A DNA stretch of 64,000 nt, taken from Paenibacillus polysaccharolyticus (GTDB taxonomy: Bacteria > Bacillota > Bacilli > Paenibacillales > Paenibacillaceae). The notes below the pieces were generated by a model. The model ran no database searches. It was not told the origin of the DNA and saw only the letters and a list, made by a program, of their open reading frames with translations. Made by a program: the position numbers and the translations under genes. The first letter of the stretch is position 1, and each line of letters begins with the position of its first letter. This document shows positions 17,670 through 26,044 of this stretch, piece after piece. The stretch lies in assembly GCF_900102085.1 (NCBI RefSeq), contig NZ_FMVM01000008.1, positions 1-64,000 on the forward strand. The letters run 5' to 3'.

Positions 17670-18071
17670 TCAGGCGTATCTCGGTGCCATTGGGGAGAGG
17701 GATAAATACATACTGGTGTATTTAATTGGCAACAGAAATAATCTGCGCTTGAACAGACAATACCACGGTTTAAAAGACAGACCTGCTGTAGGAATTCGCA
17801 GCACGATTAATAATGCGAGGACAAGAAATACAGGCTTGGTTTGCTTAACTGCAGCCAGCTTGGACATCACTTGCGGATTTTTGCGAATGACAGGTTTCTG
17901 CTGAGACTCGGGTATTTGAGACAGTACTTCAAGCCCTTCTTTATTCGAAGTGGCATCGACGGATACACCAACGGCAGACTCTGTCTGCATTGGAATCGGG
18001 AAGCACAGCGCCTGAAAAACGCACAAAATGATAATAATCATGTGATGGAGCAGTCTAGGATGTTGTCTCAT
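17670..18071 (-). CDS. Unknown two-helix membrane protein
   Basis: A 133-residue protein I do not recognise. ATG 18071 has AAGGGGGG about seven bases upstream, a better start than the longer in-frame one. A hydrophobic N-terminus (HHMIIIILCVFQALCFPI) is a signal anchor or signal peptide. About 50 polar residues follow, then a second hydrophobic stretch (KPVFLVLALLIVLRIPTAG). The C-terminal tail is basic and aromatic (LFKRRLFLLPIKYTSMYL). It is divergent from the sporulation gene ytxC and upstream of khtTU on the same strand. Its coding status rests on the start site, length and membrane pattern only. Confidence 0.55.
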   Translation of the reverse strand: MRQHPRLLHHMIIIILCVFQALCFPIPMQTESAVGVSVDATSNKEGLEVLSQIPESQQKPVIRKNPQVMSKLAAVKQTKPVFLVLALLIVLRIPTAGLSFKPWYCLFKRRLFLLPIKYTSMYLSLSPMAPRYA

Positions 18072-18246
18072 TTTCGGCTTCCCCCCTTCCGTGAAGATAC
18101 TGTTATAAAAATAATAACACATTTTTGCGTGATCTCCAAACCATTCATTCATAGTTCACGAAACCTTCTATTATTCTTTTTGCCAAAAAACTTTTGCTCG
18201 CGTTTTATGCTGAGAAATCATGACACCCTTTCCATCAAACCGCTTC

Positions 18247-18275
18247 GTATATCCCTTTGGGCCTTGCCATATACT
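18247..18275 (+). promoter_or_regulatory. Sigma-E-like promoter of ytxC
   Basis: GTATATC (18247-18253), 14 bases, then CATATACT (18268-18275). This fits the mother-cell sigma-E consensus (about KMATATT, 14-15 bases, CATACAAT-like) with a few mismatches. The predicted start of transcription is about 20 bases before ATG 18304. Confidence 0.5.
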
Positions 18276-18303
18276 TTGAAGAGAAAGGAAAGGAGTGATT
18301 CTT

Positions 18304-19248
18304 ATGGAACTGTTTACAGTATGGACCGATGTGTGTGGGCAAGAGGAGGCAGCCCTTTTTCAACAATGCATTAAGGAAAAAACCAAAGGTTTACATATAA
18401 GTAAAAGAGGCTTCCGGCTCACCTTCAAACATAAGGATGGCAGAGCAGTCTGGACGTGCAGAGGAAATGAGAATCACGAAGATTTCCAGCAGTGGTTGCC
18501 ACGAATCAGTGATTTGCTTTCCCTGGGTATTGCGGATTATATAATGGAAACACAGGAACGAAGCATGGTAGAGAATATGATTGCCAAATCATGCTCGGTA
18601 ATGGATGAACACGAAGTTGAGAAGGTTCACCGCATCTGCATGCCGCTGCTCGTGAATAGTGACTTGCATCAACCGGGCCTGCGGGAGCGCCGCCGTGCAA
18701 CATTAGCGAGAGGTTTAAGGCAGGATTTGGAGGACATCCATTTTTTCCATCTCGAAGGAATCCTGAATTTCCGTATACGTGCCTACAAGCAGGAATTGCA
18801 GGAGCTCGTGGAATATGCACTCGATGAGTTCTGGATGGATCGTCAATATGAAGAGTTCATGGGGCTGTTGAAGTATTTTGTATTTTTTCAGGAGGCTAAA
18901 GTTCCTTTAATCCATCTGATCCACAAGGGCAAACATGAATTTCAGGTGCTTGATGCAGGACTTAATCTGCTGCCTGTGCAGAAAGATGAGCAGGTGGTTG
19001 TGGAGATGCCAGGGCTGGAACTGGAGATGGATATCGAGGATATGATCGTGAGTACGCTTATTTCCATATCACCCGAAAAAGTCATGCTGCACACCAGCAC
19101 TCCCGAGTTGCCCATCATCTCGACGATATGCCAGATATTCGAAGATAAGGTGCAAATATGCCACCAATGTCCCGAATGTGAAGTGCTTCGTTCTGGATTG
19201 CTGACAAGTCTTGACGCAGGCGATCTGGGCAATTATAATAACTGTTGA
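18304..19248 (+). CDS. ytxC: Putative sporulation protein YtxC
   Basis: A 314-residue protein of the YtxC sporulation family. Recognised segments are GLREILNFR-like FFHLEGILNFRIRAYKQEL, EYALDEFWMDRQYEEFMGLLKYF and the C-terminal CHQCPECEVLR cysteines. It is soluble, with no signal peptide. The ATG at 18304 has AAAGGAG (18289-18295) upstream. YtxC also lies just upstream of thrS in B. subtilis, and that order is kept here. Its biochemical role is unknown. A sigma-E-like promoter suggests mother-cell expression. Confidence 0.85.
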   Translation: MELFTVWTDVCGQEEAALFQQCIKEKTKGLHISKRGFRLTFKHKDGRAVWTCRGNENHEDFQQWLPRISDLLSLGIADYIMETQERSMVENMIAKSCSVMDEHEVEKVHRICMPLLVNSDLHQPGLRERRRATLARGLRQDLEDIHFFHLEGILNFRIRAYKQELQELVEYALDEFWMDRQYEEFMGLLKYFVFFQEAKVPLIHLIHKGKHEFQVLDAGLNLLPVQKDEQVVVEMPGLELEMDIEDMIVSTLISISPEKVMLHTSTPELPIISTICQIFEDKVQICHQCPECEVLRSGLLTSLDAGDLGNYNNC

Positions 19249-19259
19249 TACAAAAGCGT

Positions 19260-19548
19260 TGACAAAGACAAGAGCCACACGTTAGATCGGTGCAGAGAGA
19301 GGAACCTGGGCTGAAATTTCCTCCGGATATCGCGTATGGTTTACCCCTTTGGAGCTGCAATTTTGAAAATAAAACCGGTTACCCAACCATTTTAAGGATG
19401 GCGGTTTTGTGAGTAAGGATTTGCCGGGTCATGCCCGTTACCGACATGCCAATGAGGGCTGTTTTCCTAAATATGAGGAACAATCAGCTGAATTAGGGTG
19501 GAACCACGAGATATAACACTCGTCCCTTGACCGGGACGGGTGTTTTTT
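19260..19548 (+). ncRNA. T-box leader of thrS
   Basis: A tRNA-sensing leader. The conserved T-box core AGGGTGGAACCACG lies at about 19494-19507. The terminator hairpin ACACTCGTCCC/GGGACGGGTGT plus T run follows at 19516-19547. Stem I begins near GTGCAGAGAG and closes at GAGCTGC. Its internal loop contains ACC (19343-19345), a threonine codon and the likely specifier, which fits the downstream gene. Uncharged tRNA-Thr should favour the antiterminator and raise thrS expression. Confidence 0.92.
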
Positions 19549-19658
19549 GCGTTCTTTTTCGTTGATCTAAGGGCGAACTGGAAATACGCAATAGATGATC
19601 AGTCCATTGCATGACAATGAAAATGAATGATGTATATTTTACAGGAGGAATGAGACAA

Positions 19659-21596
19659 ATGGCAGTAAACATTAAACTACCGGATGGTTCTGTACGTGAG
19701 TACGCAGATGGGAGCAGTATTGAGGATGTAGCCGCTTCAATTAGCAGTGGGCTTCGCAAAAATGCCGCAGCAGGAAAACTGGATGGCATCGTGGTGGATC
19801 TGTCTACTCCAATTCATGAAGGGGCTTTGGTGGAGATCGTAACGCTGGATTCCCCTGAAGGTCTTGAAGTGATGCGCCACAGTACAGCTCACTTGCTGGC
19901 TCAGGCGGTAAAACGTCTGTACGGTAACAAAGAAGTTCATCTGGGCGTAGGACCAGTCATCGAAGATGGCTTCTACTATGACATGGATCTCGAACATCCG
20001 CTTAACCCGGAAGATTTACAGAAGATCGAGAAGGAAATGGAACGCATCGTCAATGAAAATCTGCCTATCGTGCGCAAAGAAGTTAGCCGTGCGGAAGCCA
20101 TCAATATTTTCAATGAAGTCGGCGACCCATACAAACTTGAATTAATCAATGCTTTACCGGAAGATAGCGTAATTACGATCTATGAGCAAGGCGAATTTTT
20201 CGACTTGTGTCGTGGACCACACGTTCCATCTACAAGCAAGATTAAAGTGTTCAAACTGATGAACGTAGCGGGTGCATACTGGCGCGGGGACAGCAAGAAC
20301 AAAATGTTGCAACGGGTGTACGGTACTGCTTTTGTGAAAAAAGCACAGCTGGACGAGCACTTGCATTTCCTGGAGGAAGCGCGCAAGCGTGACCACCGTA
20401 AACTGGGTAAAGAACTTGAAATGTTCACGTTCTCGCAACTCGTAGGTCAAGGTCTGCCGATCTGGTTGCCTAACGGTGCGAAATTGCGCCGTACACTGGA
20501 ACGTTATATCGTTGATCTGGAAGAAAGCCTTGGTTATCAGCACGTTTACACTCCTGTATTGGGGAACGTAGAGCTGTACAAAACTTCCGGTCACTGGGAG
20601 CACTACCAGGAAGACATGTTCCCGAAAATGATCATGGACAATGAAGAACTGGTTCTTCGTCCGATGAACTGTCCTCACCACATGATGGTGTACAAATCCA
20701 ATATGCACAGCTACCGTGATCTTCCGATCCGTATTGCCGAACTGGGTATGATGCATCGCTATGAAATGTCAGGTGCGTTGACAGGTCTGCACCGTGTACG
20801 TGCGATGACACTGAATGACTCTCACATCTTTGCACGTCCGGATCAGATCAAAGAAGAGTTTGCTCGTGTTATTGAATTGATCCAAACGGTATACAAAGAC
20901 TTTGGCATTCACGAATATCGTTTCCGTCTATCTTACCGTGATCCGCAAGACACCGAGAAATACTTCCAAAACGATGAGATGTGGGAAATGTCTCAGCGTA
21001 TGCTGCGTGAAGTTGTGGAAGAACTTGATCTTCCGTTCTATGAAGCTGAAGGCGAAGCGGCGTTCTACGGTCCGAAGCTGGATGTACAGATCAAGACTGC
21101 ACTGGGCAAAGAAGAAACGCTCTCTACCGTTCAACTGGACTTCTTGCTCCCTGAGCGCTTTGAGCTTGAATACGTTGGTGATGATGGACAGAAGCATCGT
21201 CCGGTCGTTATCCACCGGGGCGTAATTAGTACAATGGAACGTTTCACTGCATTTTTGCTGGAGAACTTCGCAGGTGCATTCCCGCTTTGGTTGTCTCCAG
21301 TACAAGCCAAAGTCATTCCGGTATCCGGAAATTACGATGAGTATGCGCGTGAAGTAGAAGCGAAGCTGAAACGTGCAGGAATCGCGGCAGAAGCAGATCT
21401 TCGCAACGAGAAGCTGGGTTACAAAATCCGTGAAGCTCAGCTGGAAAAAATGCCTTACATGTTCGTTGTGGGCGAGAACGAGAAAAATGCTGCATCGGTA
21501 TCCGTACGTAAACGCGGAGAGGGCGATCTGGGCATGAAGCTGGTGGATGAGATTGTTGCTCAGTTGAAAGAAGAAATTGCTTCAAGACAAGTCTAG
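19659..21596 (+). CDS. thrS: Threonyl-tRNA synthetase
   Basis: A 645-residue class II threonyl-tRNA synthetase, the usual full length. An N-terminal TGS domain ([16 protein letters not shown]) is followed by the editing domain with [13 protein letters not shown] and SAD-type HVPST. The catalytic core has motif 2 with zinc-binding RPMNCPHH and [17 protein letters not shown]. The C-terminal anticodon-binding domain closes the protein ([35 protein letters not shown]). ATG 19659 has AGGAGG ten bases upstream; the region before it is leader, not coding. It is controlled by the T-box leader. Confidence 0.97.
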   Translation: MAVNIKLPDGSVREYADGSSIEDVAASISSGLRKNAAAGKLDGIVVDLSTPIHEGALVEIVTLDSPEGLEVMRHSTAHLLAQAVKRLYGNKEVHLGVGPVIEDGFYYDMDLEHPLNPEDLQKIEKEMERIVNENLPIVRKEVSRAEAINIFNEVGDPYKLELINALPEDSVITIYEQGEFFDLCRGPHVPSTSKIKVFKLMNVAGAYWRGDSKNKMLQRVYGTAFVKKAQLDEHLHFLEEARKRDHRKLGKELEMFTFSQLVGQGLPIWLPNGAKLRRTLERYIVDLEESLGYQHVYTPVLGNVELYKTSGHWEHYQEDMFPKMIMDNEELVLRPMNCPHHMMVYKSNMHSYRDLPIRIAELGMMHRYEMSGALTGLHRVRAMTLNDSHIFARPDQIKEEFARVIELIQTVYKDFGIHEYRFRLSYRDPQDTEKYFQNDEMWEMSQRMLREVVEELDLPFYEAEGEAAFYGPKLDVQIKTALGKEETLSTVQLDFLLPERFELEYVGDDGQKHRPVVIHRGVISTMERFTAFLLENFAGAFPLWLSPVQAKVIPVSGNYDEYAREVEAKLKRAGIAAEADLRNEKLGYKIREAQLEKMPYMFVVGENEKNAASVSVRKRGEGDLGMKLVDEIVAQLKEEIASRQV

Positions 21597-21629
21597 TTTA
21601 GAATCCTGTGTTGTAAAATAAATCTAACG

Positions 21630-21676
21630 AAACCGTCTGAGAACATGGCTGAACCCATCGTTTTCAGACGGTTTTT
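21630..21676 (+). terminator. Terminator after thrS
   Basis: AAACCGTCTGA pairs with TCAGACGGTTT, followed by TTT. The inner arm has an additional partial GATGGGTT/AACCCATC-type pairing. Confidence 0.85.
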
Positions 21677-21763
21677 GTGTTTCTTTTTGTACCTATACTC
21701 TGACAAAAGGTATAGGATAGATGCTTTTTGGTAACCCTTTGCAAGTGAGGGGGAGGTTATACC

Positions 21764-22564
21764 ATGAAAAAGCATTTTTTAAAATTCAATGAAAACCACA
21801 AGTTCATCATCATGTGCTGCTTCATATTTGCCGGGATTTTGATGAGTTTCAATGAGGCCAAGGCCTATATATTTGAAGAGGAAAGCACGATCATGCATGT
21901 CCAGGAAATGAACAATAATAACAAACAAGATGTAGCTCGTAATTTAAAAGCCGAGCAGACAGGAGAGCAAAATCAACTCGAACCTGTATACACAGACGAG
22001 GCTCAATTGACCACACTCGTGTACATGGCTTTTATGTGGTCTCCACAGCCAATGGTGTTGCCAAAACCTGAATTACCAGCCAAACGGGTGATTGATCCTG
22101 CTGACCCGGCCATGCCAGTGCTGGCACCGCGTTCAGAACAAATTTTGGAAACCCAGAAGGTGACGGCAACAGGATATACAGCAGGAGTCGAATCCACTGG
22201 TAAAACGCCAAAACATCCGCAATACGGTATAACGTATTCTGGGGTAAAGGTTCGACGGGACAAGGAAACCGTATCTACCATTGCAGCAGATCCGAAGTTA
22301 TTTCCGATGGGTTCCATATTGTATATACCTGGTTATGGTTACGGTATCGTTGCGGATACAGGTTCGGCCATTAAAGGCAACAAGATCGATCTGTATTTTC
22401 CGACGACCAAGCAGGTGTACAAAGAATGGGGTAAAAAGGATGTTGAAGTACAGGTTATCAAGCAGGGTGCAGGGAAATGTACGGAGCAGATGCTGGCGGA
22501 GTTGTCCAAAGCGATCGATGTCTATAAAACTGTACCGGATTCCTGGCTGGACAAAGCTATCTGA
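21764..22564 (+). CDS. Secreted or membrane-anchored 3D-domain protein
   Basis: A 266-residue protein. The N-terminus has a signal or anchor segment ([17 protein letters not shown]) followed by a polar spacer. The C-terminal half is a 3D domain (YuiC/YabE C-terminal type), related to the catalytic fold of MltA-type lytic transglycosylases. The three aspartates fall in [16 protein letters not shown] and KIDLYFPT, with YSGVKVRRD in the loop. It probably acts on peptidoglycan at the cell surface, perhaps in sporulation or germination like its relatives. ATG 21764 follows GAGGGGGAGG. Confidence 0.85.
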   Translation: MKKHFLKFNENHKFIIMCCFIFAGILMSFNEAKAYIFEEESTIMHVQEMNNNNKQDVARNLKAEQTGEQNQLEPVYTDEAQLTTLVYMAFMWSPQPMVLPKPELPAKRVIDPADPAMPVLAPRSEQILETQKVTATGYTAGVESTGKTPKHPQYGITYSGVKVRRDKETVSTIAADPKLFPMGSILYIPGYGYGIVADTGSAIKGNKIDLYFPTTKQVYKEWGKKDVEVQVIKQGAGKCTEQMLAELSKAIDVYKTVPDSWLDKAI

Positions 22565-22581
22565 GAATGGAATGTTATGCC

Positions 22582-22612
22582 TGAATAACAAAATGGCTCT
22601 CTTCACATAATA
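22582..22612 (+). promoter_or_regulatory. Forespore (sigma-G/sigma-F-like) promoter
   Basis: TGAATA (22582-22587), 18 bases, CATAATA (22606-22612). This matches the sigma-G consensus at both boxes and spacing. Transcription would start near 22619. The RNA would begin with GGGGACGAACCCC, then a CACTGC/GCAGTG hairpin, before the ribosome site AGAGAGGTGA. Confidence 0.72.
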
Positions 22613-22676
22613 TTGACTGGGGACGAACCCCGCACTGCAACAGGCAGTGTAAATATGAAGAGAGAGGTGATTCGTT

Positions 22677-22886
22677 GTGGCAAAGAAATCCCAAGGGTAC
22701 CAAACGCCGAACGAGAAGTATGATGCTGAATTTGGACAGGAGAATGGAAGCGCCGCGTCTAAAGTGAAGCAATCCGCTCAAAACAAAGTACAAGACAATT
22801 TCCAAACACCTGATGAAAAATATAATGCCGAGTTTGGAGTAGAAAACACAGGTCAAACCGGCCGTGCAGGAAAAATGAAAAAGTAA
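22677..22886 (+). CDS. Small gamma-type SASP-like spore protein
   Basis: A 69-residue hydrophilic protein with two internal repeats: YQTPNEKYDAEFGQEN (residues about 8-23) and FQTPDEKYNAEFGVEN (about 42-57). The AEFGxE element resembles the TEFASE site at which the germination protease cuts gamma-type small acid-soluble spore proteins, which also consist of two repeats rich in Gln and Asn. The GTG start has AGAGAGGTGA upstream. A forespore-type promoter 65-95 bases upstream supports a spore role: a coat-core storage protein consumed on germination. The repeat sequence is not the classical one, so the assignment is inferential. Confidence 0.7.
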   Translation: MAKKSQGYQTPNEKYDAEFGQENGSAASKVKQSAQNKVQDNFQTPDEKYNAEFGVENTGQTGRAGKMKK

Positions 22887-22946
22887 GTTGCTACGGTTCA
22901 AGCATTAAACTATGCAAGATGAATAAAGAATCGATGATGAATTGTA

Positions 22947-22976
22947 CACCCTGGAGCGGTTGCTCCGGGGTGTTTT
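22947..22976 (+). terminator. Terminator of the SASP-like gene
   Basis: CACCCTGGAGC and GCTCCGGGGTG form an 11-base stem with loop GGTT, followed by TTTTC. Confidence 0.8.
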
Positions 22977-23047
22977 CATTTTCATGTTTCCGATTTCATG
23001 TTCCTTTTCTAAAATGATTAAAATTTACATAATTCTCCTCAGGCCTC

Positions 23048-23064
23048 AGTCTCGAGACCGAGAC
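23048..23064 (+). promoter_or_regulatory. Candidate LiaR-type operator upstream of liaF
   Basis: GTCTCGAGAC (23049-23058) is a perfect 10-base palindrome, followed directly by a second GAGAC half-site. It lies about 90 bases upstream of liaF. NarL-type regulators bind such inverted repeats; binding by the adjacent LiaR is inferred. Confidence 0.4.
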
Positions 23065-23145
23065 AAATTCCACCTGTCGGCGCTGTTAACCTTAGCATGT
23101 CTAAGGTACACTGGATATAGAATAAAGACAAAGGAGACATGAGTG

Positions 23146-24195
23146 ATGAAACGATCTACGCTAGACCGTTTGTGGGTTGGCATACCTCTTATCGCTATAG
23201 GTGCAATGATCTTGCTCAGACAATTGGGATATGACATTGATGTAGGATATATATTTAGAACATACTGGCCGGTGTTTTTGATCTGGTGGGGAGTGAAAGG
23301 CTTGACGGAAATTCGCCGTAACGGGGGATATGCTGCTATTGGGCCCGTTGTTGTGCTTTCCATAGGTGGATTCTTCCTTGCGCGTAACTTGGGCGTGATT
23401 GGTTATTCCCTAGGAGAATTCATTCGTTATCTAGTTCCAATTCTGCTGATCGGCGGAGGGTTATATGTACTAATTGGACCAGGTCATCGGGATCGGAAAC
23501 CTCATGGAAATGGAAGCAAAACACCGCCTCCACCGCCTGAGCAGCCTTATAAGCCATTGTCCCCTCAAGATTTGGAGATGCCCTCATCATTTGATGAAGA
23601 GTTCGAGAAGACCTTTGGCAAACCAAAGCAAGAGCAACCCTCGAGTAAGCATCAATCCTTTCATTCCGAAGAGGGGCCGAACCTGAAAAAAGACAGTGAA
23701 AAGTTCGGGCAGTCTCATCAGAAGTACCATTCACATTCGGATGATCCCAAATTTGGAGGCTTTGGCCACGCTAATTCTCATAACTATAAGTATGGATATG
23801 AAGAAGGCTATGGCAAAACAATCAATAAATCCACTTTCATTGGTGATTTTCATATGGGCAAAGAAGTGTTTACGCTGAAACCGATGAATATCTCCTCATT
23901 TATTGGGGATACCGTTATTGATTTGACCAAGGCACAGATTCCATATGGAGAGACCAAAATTGTCATTTCACATTTTATTGGCGATGTTAAGATTTTTGTT
24001 CCAGAAGACATGGATCTGGGCATTTCACTGACCAGCAGCTCTTTTCTGGGAGACATGAAGCTTCTGGGTACAAAACGTGGAGGTTTTTTGGGAAATGCGC
24101 AGGAGGAAACTCCCCACTACCAAGAAGCCGGTAAGAAGCTCCGCATTATTGTTAGTGTGTTTATTGGCGATGTCAAAGTAAACAAGGTGGATTAA
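23146..24195 (+). CDS. liaF: LiaF-like membrane regulator of envelope stress
   Basis: A 349-residue protein. The N-terminal third has four hydrophobic helices (WVGIPLIAIGAMILLRQLGY, YWPVFLIWWGV, VVVLSIGGFFLARNLG, YLVPILLIGGGLYVLI). A proline-, His- and charge-rich linker follows, then a C-terminal DUF2154 beta-helix with repeated FIGD/FLGD motifs (NKSTFIGDFHMG, ISSFIGDTVIDL, ISHFIGDVKIF, SSSFLGDMKLL, SVFIGDVKV). In B. subtilis LiaF inhibits LiaS in the absence of cell-wall antibiotics. It is first in a three-gene operon with liaS and liaR. ATG 23146 follows AAGGAG. The long histidine- and charge-rich linker is unusual. Confidence 0.9.
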   Translation: MKRSTLDRLWVGIPLIAIGAMILLRQLGYDIDVGYIFRTYWPVFLIWWGVKGLTEIRRNGGYAAIGPVVVLSIGGFFLARNLGVIGYSLGEFIRYLVPILLIGGGLYVLIGPGHRDRKPHGNGSKTPPPPPEQPYKPLSPQDLEMPSSFDEEFEKTFGKPKQEQPSSKHQSFHSEEGPNLKKDSEKFGQSHQKYHSHSDDPKFGGFGHANSHNYKYGYEEGYGKTINKSTFIGDFHMGKEVFTLKPMNISSFIGDTVIDLTKAQIPYGETKIVISHFIGDVKIFVPEDMDLGISLTSSSFLGDMKLLGTKRGGFLGNAQEETPHYQEAGKKLRIIVSVFIGDVKVNKVD

Positions 24196-24198
24196 CCT

Positions 24199-25236
24199 AT
24201 GATTCGAACGATTCTTAAAGCAAACAAGTGGGAACTGATGACGTATTTCGTGTTAACCGGATTGATCACACTGGGCGGATTCTATCTGTTATATGGGGAT
24301 GTGCTTACAGGGGACAATCGCAATCGGGCATGGACGTATATCGGAGTTGTCGTTGTAGGAACTGTGGTCACCGGATATATCGCCGCATTGCGGCTTCAGC
24401 GCAAAATTGATTTGCTCGATCTCAATATGTTGAAAGTATCTAAAGGAAATCTTGCGGTTCGCATGCCTGATGCGGAAGATGCTTCTTTTGGACGGGTCTA
24501 TCAGGAATTTAATGTGATGATGGAGTCCATTGAGAAAAAAATGAGGTTACTCCAGCGGCTTGGTGAGCAGGAGGTAATTGAAAAGGAACAGGCTTCTGAG
24601 CGTGCCGTTATCGAAGAACGTAAACGTATGGCAAGGGATCTGCATGACACAGTGAGTCAGCAACTATTCGCCATGCATATGTCTGCTTCATCCCTTCCAC
24701 GTCTGCTAGAGATGAATCCGGAGCATGGTCGCAATGTGCTCGACCAGTTAATTCAGATGTCTCATATTGCACAGCGCCAGATGCGTGGATTGATCGCGCA
24801 ACTCAGGCCGATTGAATTGGAGGGACGCGACCTAACTGCAGCACTCGACAGCTGGTTCCCTGATTATTGTCGGCAAAATGGTTTAAAAGGCGTGAAAGAG
24901 CTGGAGTTGGATGGCGGAGTCTCGGATGCCATTGAGCACCAGCTGTTTCTCATTATTCAGGAGGCTGTAGCCAATGTTGTTAAACATGCTGAAGCTGGAC
25001 TCGTTAGTCTGGCTATCCGGGAATCGGAGCATCAGATCAGCATGAGCATCAGTGATGATGGGCAAGGTTTCTTGCAACAGACGGAGCGACCAGGCTCATA
25101 TGGGTTGTCCACGATGCGAGAACGTGCCGAGAAGCTGGGCGGTCAGGTGCAGATTATATCCAAGCCTGGGGCGGGTACGACGGTACGAGTGCTCATCCCT
25201 AAATTCGATAACGTGTCCGAGGAGGAATCAGAATGA
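24199..25236 (+). CDS. liaS: LiaS-like sensor histidine kinase
   Basis: A 345-residue kinase of the HisKA_3 (NarX/DesK) class. Two N-terminal membrane helices (LMTYFVLTGLITLGGFYLL and YIGVVVVGTVVTGYIAAL) enclose a very short extracellular loop, typical of intramembrane-sensing kinases. A HAMP region follows, then phosphoacceptor His149 in MARDLHDTVSQ. ATPase boxes are EAVANVVKHA (N), SDDGQGF (G1) and GSYGLSTMRERAEKLGG (G2). It should phosphorylate the adjacent LiaR when LiaF inhibition is lifted by lipid II-binding antibiotics. Its last codon overlaps the next start (ATGA). Confidence 0.91.
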   Translation: MIRTILKANKWELMTYFVLTGLITLGGFYLLYGDVLTGDNRNRAWTYIGVVVVGTVVTGYIAALRLQRKIDLLDLNMLKVSKGNLAVRMPDAEDASFGRVYQEFNVMMESIEKKMRLLQRLGEQEVIEKEQASERAVIEERKRMARDLHDTVSQQLFAMHMSASSLPRLLEMNPEHGRNVLDQLIQMSHIAQRQMRGLIAQLRPIELEGRDLTAALDSWFPDYCRQNGLKGVKELELDGGVSDAIEHQLFLIIQEAVANVVKHAEAGLVSLAIRESEHQISMSISDDGQGFLQQTERPGSYGLSTMRERAEKLGGQVQIISKPGAGTTVRVLIPKFDNVSEEESE

Positions 25237-25895
25237 ATGGCAAAGTAAACGTAATGATTGTGGATGACCACGATATGGTACGAATGGGCTTGAAGACTTA
25301 CCTCATGCTGGAGCCTACGTTCCATGTGGTGGCAGAAGCAGGTAACGGGCAACATGCACTCGATCAGCTACGTCAGATGAAGGATTCGGAAATGCCGGAC
25401 CTGATTCTGATGGATCTGATGATGCCGGTGATGAACGGAGCTGAGGCTACGCAAGCCATTATGTCTGAATTTCCGAATATGAAGATTGTCATGCTGACCA
25501 GTTTTCTGGAAGATGATCTCGTTGTTCAAGCGATCGAGGCAGGAGCAGTAAGTTATGTGCTCAAAACGGTATCCGCCGAAGAACTGATCTATGCGCTTCA
25601 AGGTGCTAACCGAGGCATGCCCGTGATGACAGGAGATGTCTCACAGGCGTTAACGCGAGGCATCCGGCAGCGGACGGCGAGGGACAGTGAATCTGGACTT
25701 ACGGATCGGGAGAAGGAAGTACTTCTACTTATTGCTGAAGGGAAAACCAATAAAGATATCGGAGAAGAATTACATATCAGTATTAAAACCGTTAAAACAC
25801 ATGTAAGTAATTTGCTGATGAAATGTGAGATGGATGATCGGACACAACTGGCGATTTACGCACATCGGCAAGGATGGGTGAAGAAGCAAGGCTGA
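25233..25895 (+). CDS. liaR: LiaR-like response regulator (NarL family)
   Basis: A 220-residue response regulator. The receiver domain has acidic VDDHD, phosphoacceptor Asp61 in LILMDLMMP, a Thr/Ser switch (MLTS) and Lys in VLKT. The C-terminal LuxR-type helix-turn-helix runs from LTDREKEVLLLIAEGKTNKDI to HISIKTVKTHVSNLL. It overlaps liaS by four bases, so the pair is translationally coupled. In relatives it activates its own operon and envelope-protection genes. A palindrome upstream of liaF is a candidate operator. Confidence 0.92.
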   Translation: MNGKVNVMIVDDHDMVRMGLKTYLMLEPTFHVVAEAGNGQHALDQLRQMKDSEMPDLILMDLMMPVMNGAEATQAIMSEFPNMKIVMLTSFLEDDLVVQAIEAGAVSYVLKTVSAEELIYALQGANRGMPVMTGDVSQALTRGIRQRTARDSESGLTDREKEVLLLIAEGKTNKDIGEELHISIKTVKTHVSNLLMKCEMDDRTQLAIYAHRQGWVKKQG

Positions 25896-25949
25896 AAATG
25901 TTGCTATGACGGGAAAAATCAGCAAATATTGCATGCTTTTATCTCCTTT

Positions 25950-25977
25950 TTAATTGTTTTTAAGGTACGATTAAGGT
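25950..25977 (+). promoter_or_regulatory. Direct-repeat operator upstream of htrA
   Basis: TTAAGGT at 25960-25966 and again at 25971-25977, period 11, preceded by a weaker TTAATTG at 25950-25956. Direct heptamers of about one helical turn are the usual binding pattern of OmpR-family regulators. One such regulator is encoded directly downstream of htrA. Confidence 0.5.
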
Positions 25978-26044
25978 TCAAAGTACAAAATAAGAACAGT
26001 TAAAGAATATCTCTTGCAAATAAGAGATTGGGAGGTAGAGAGGC

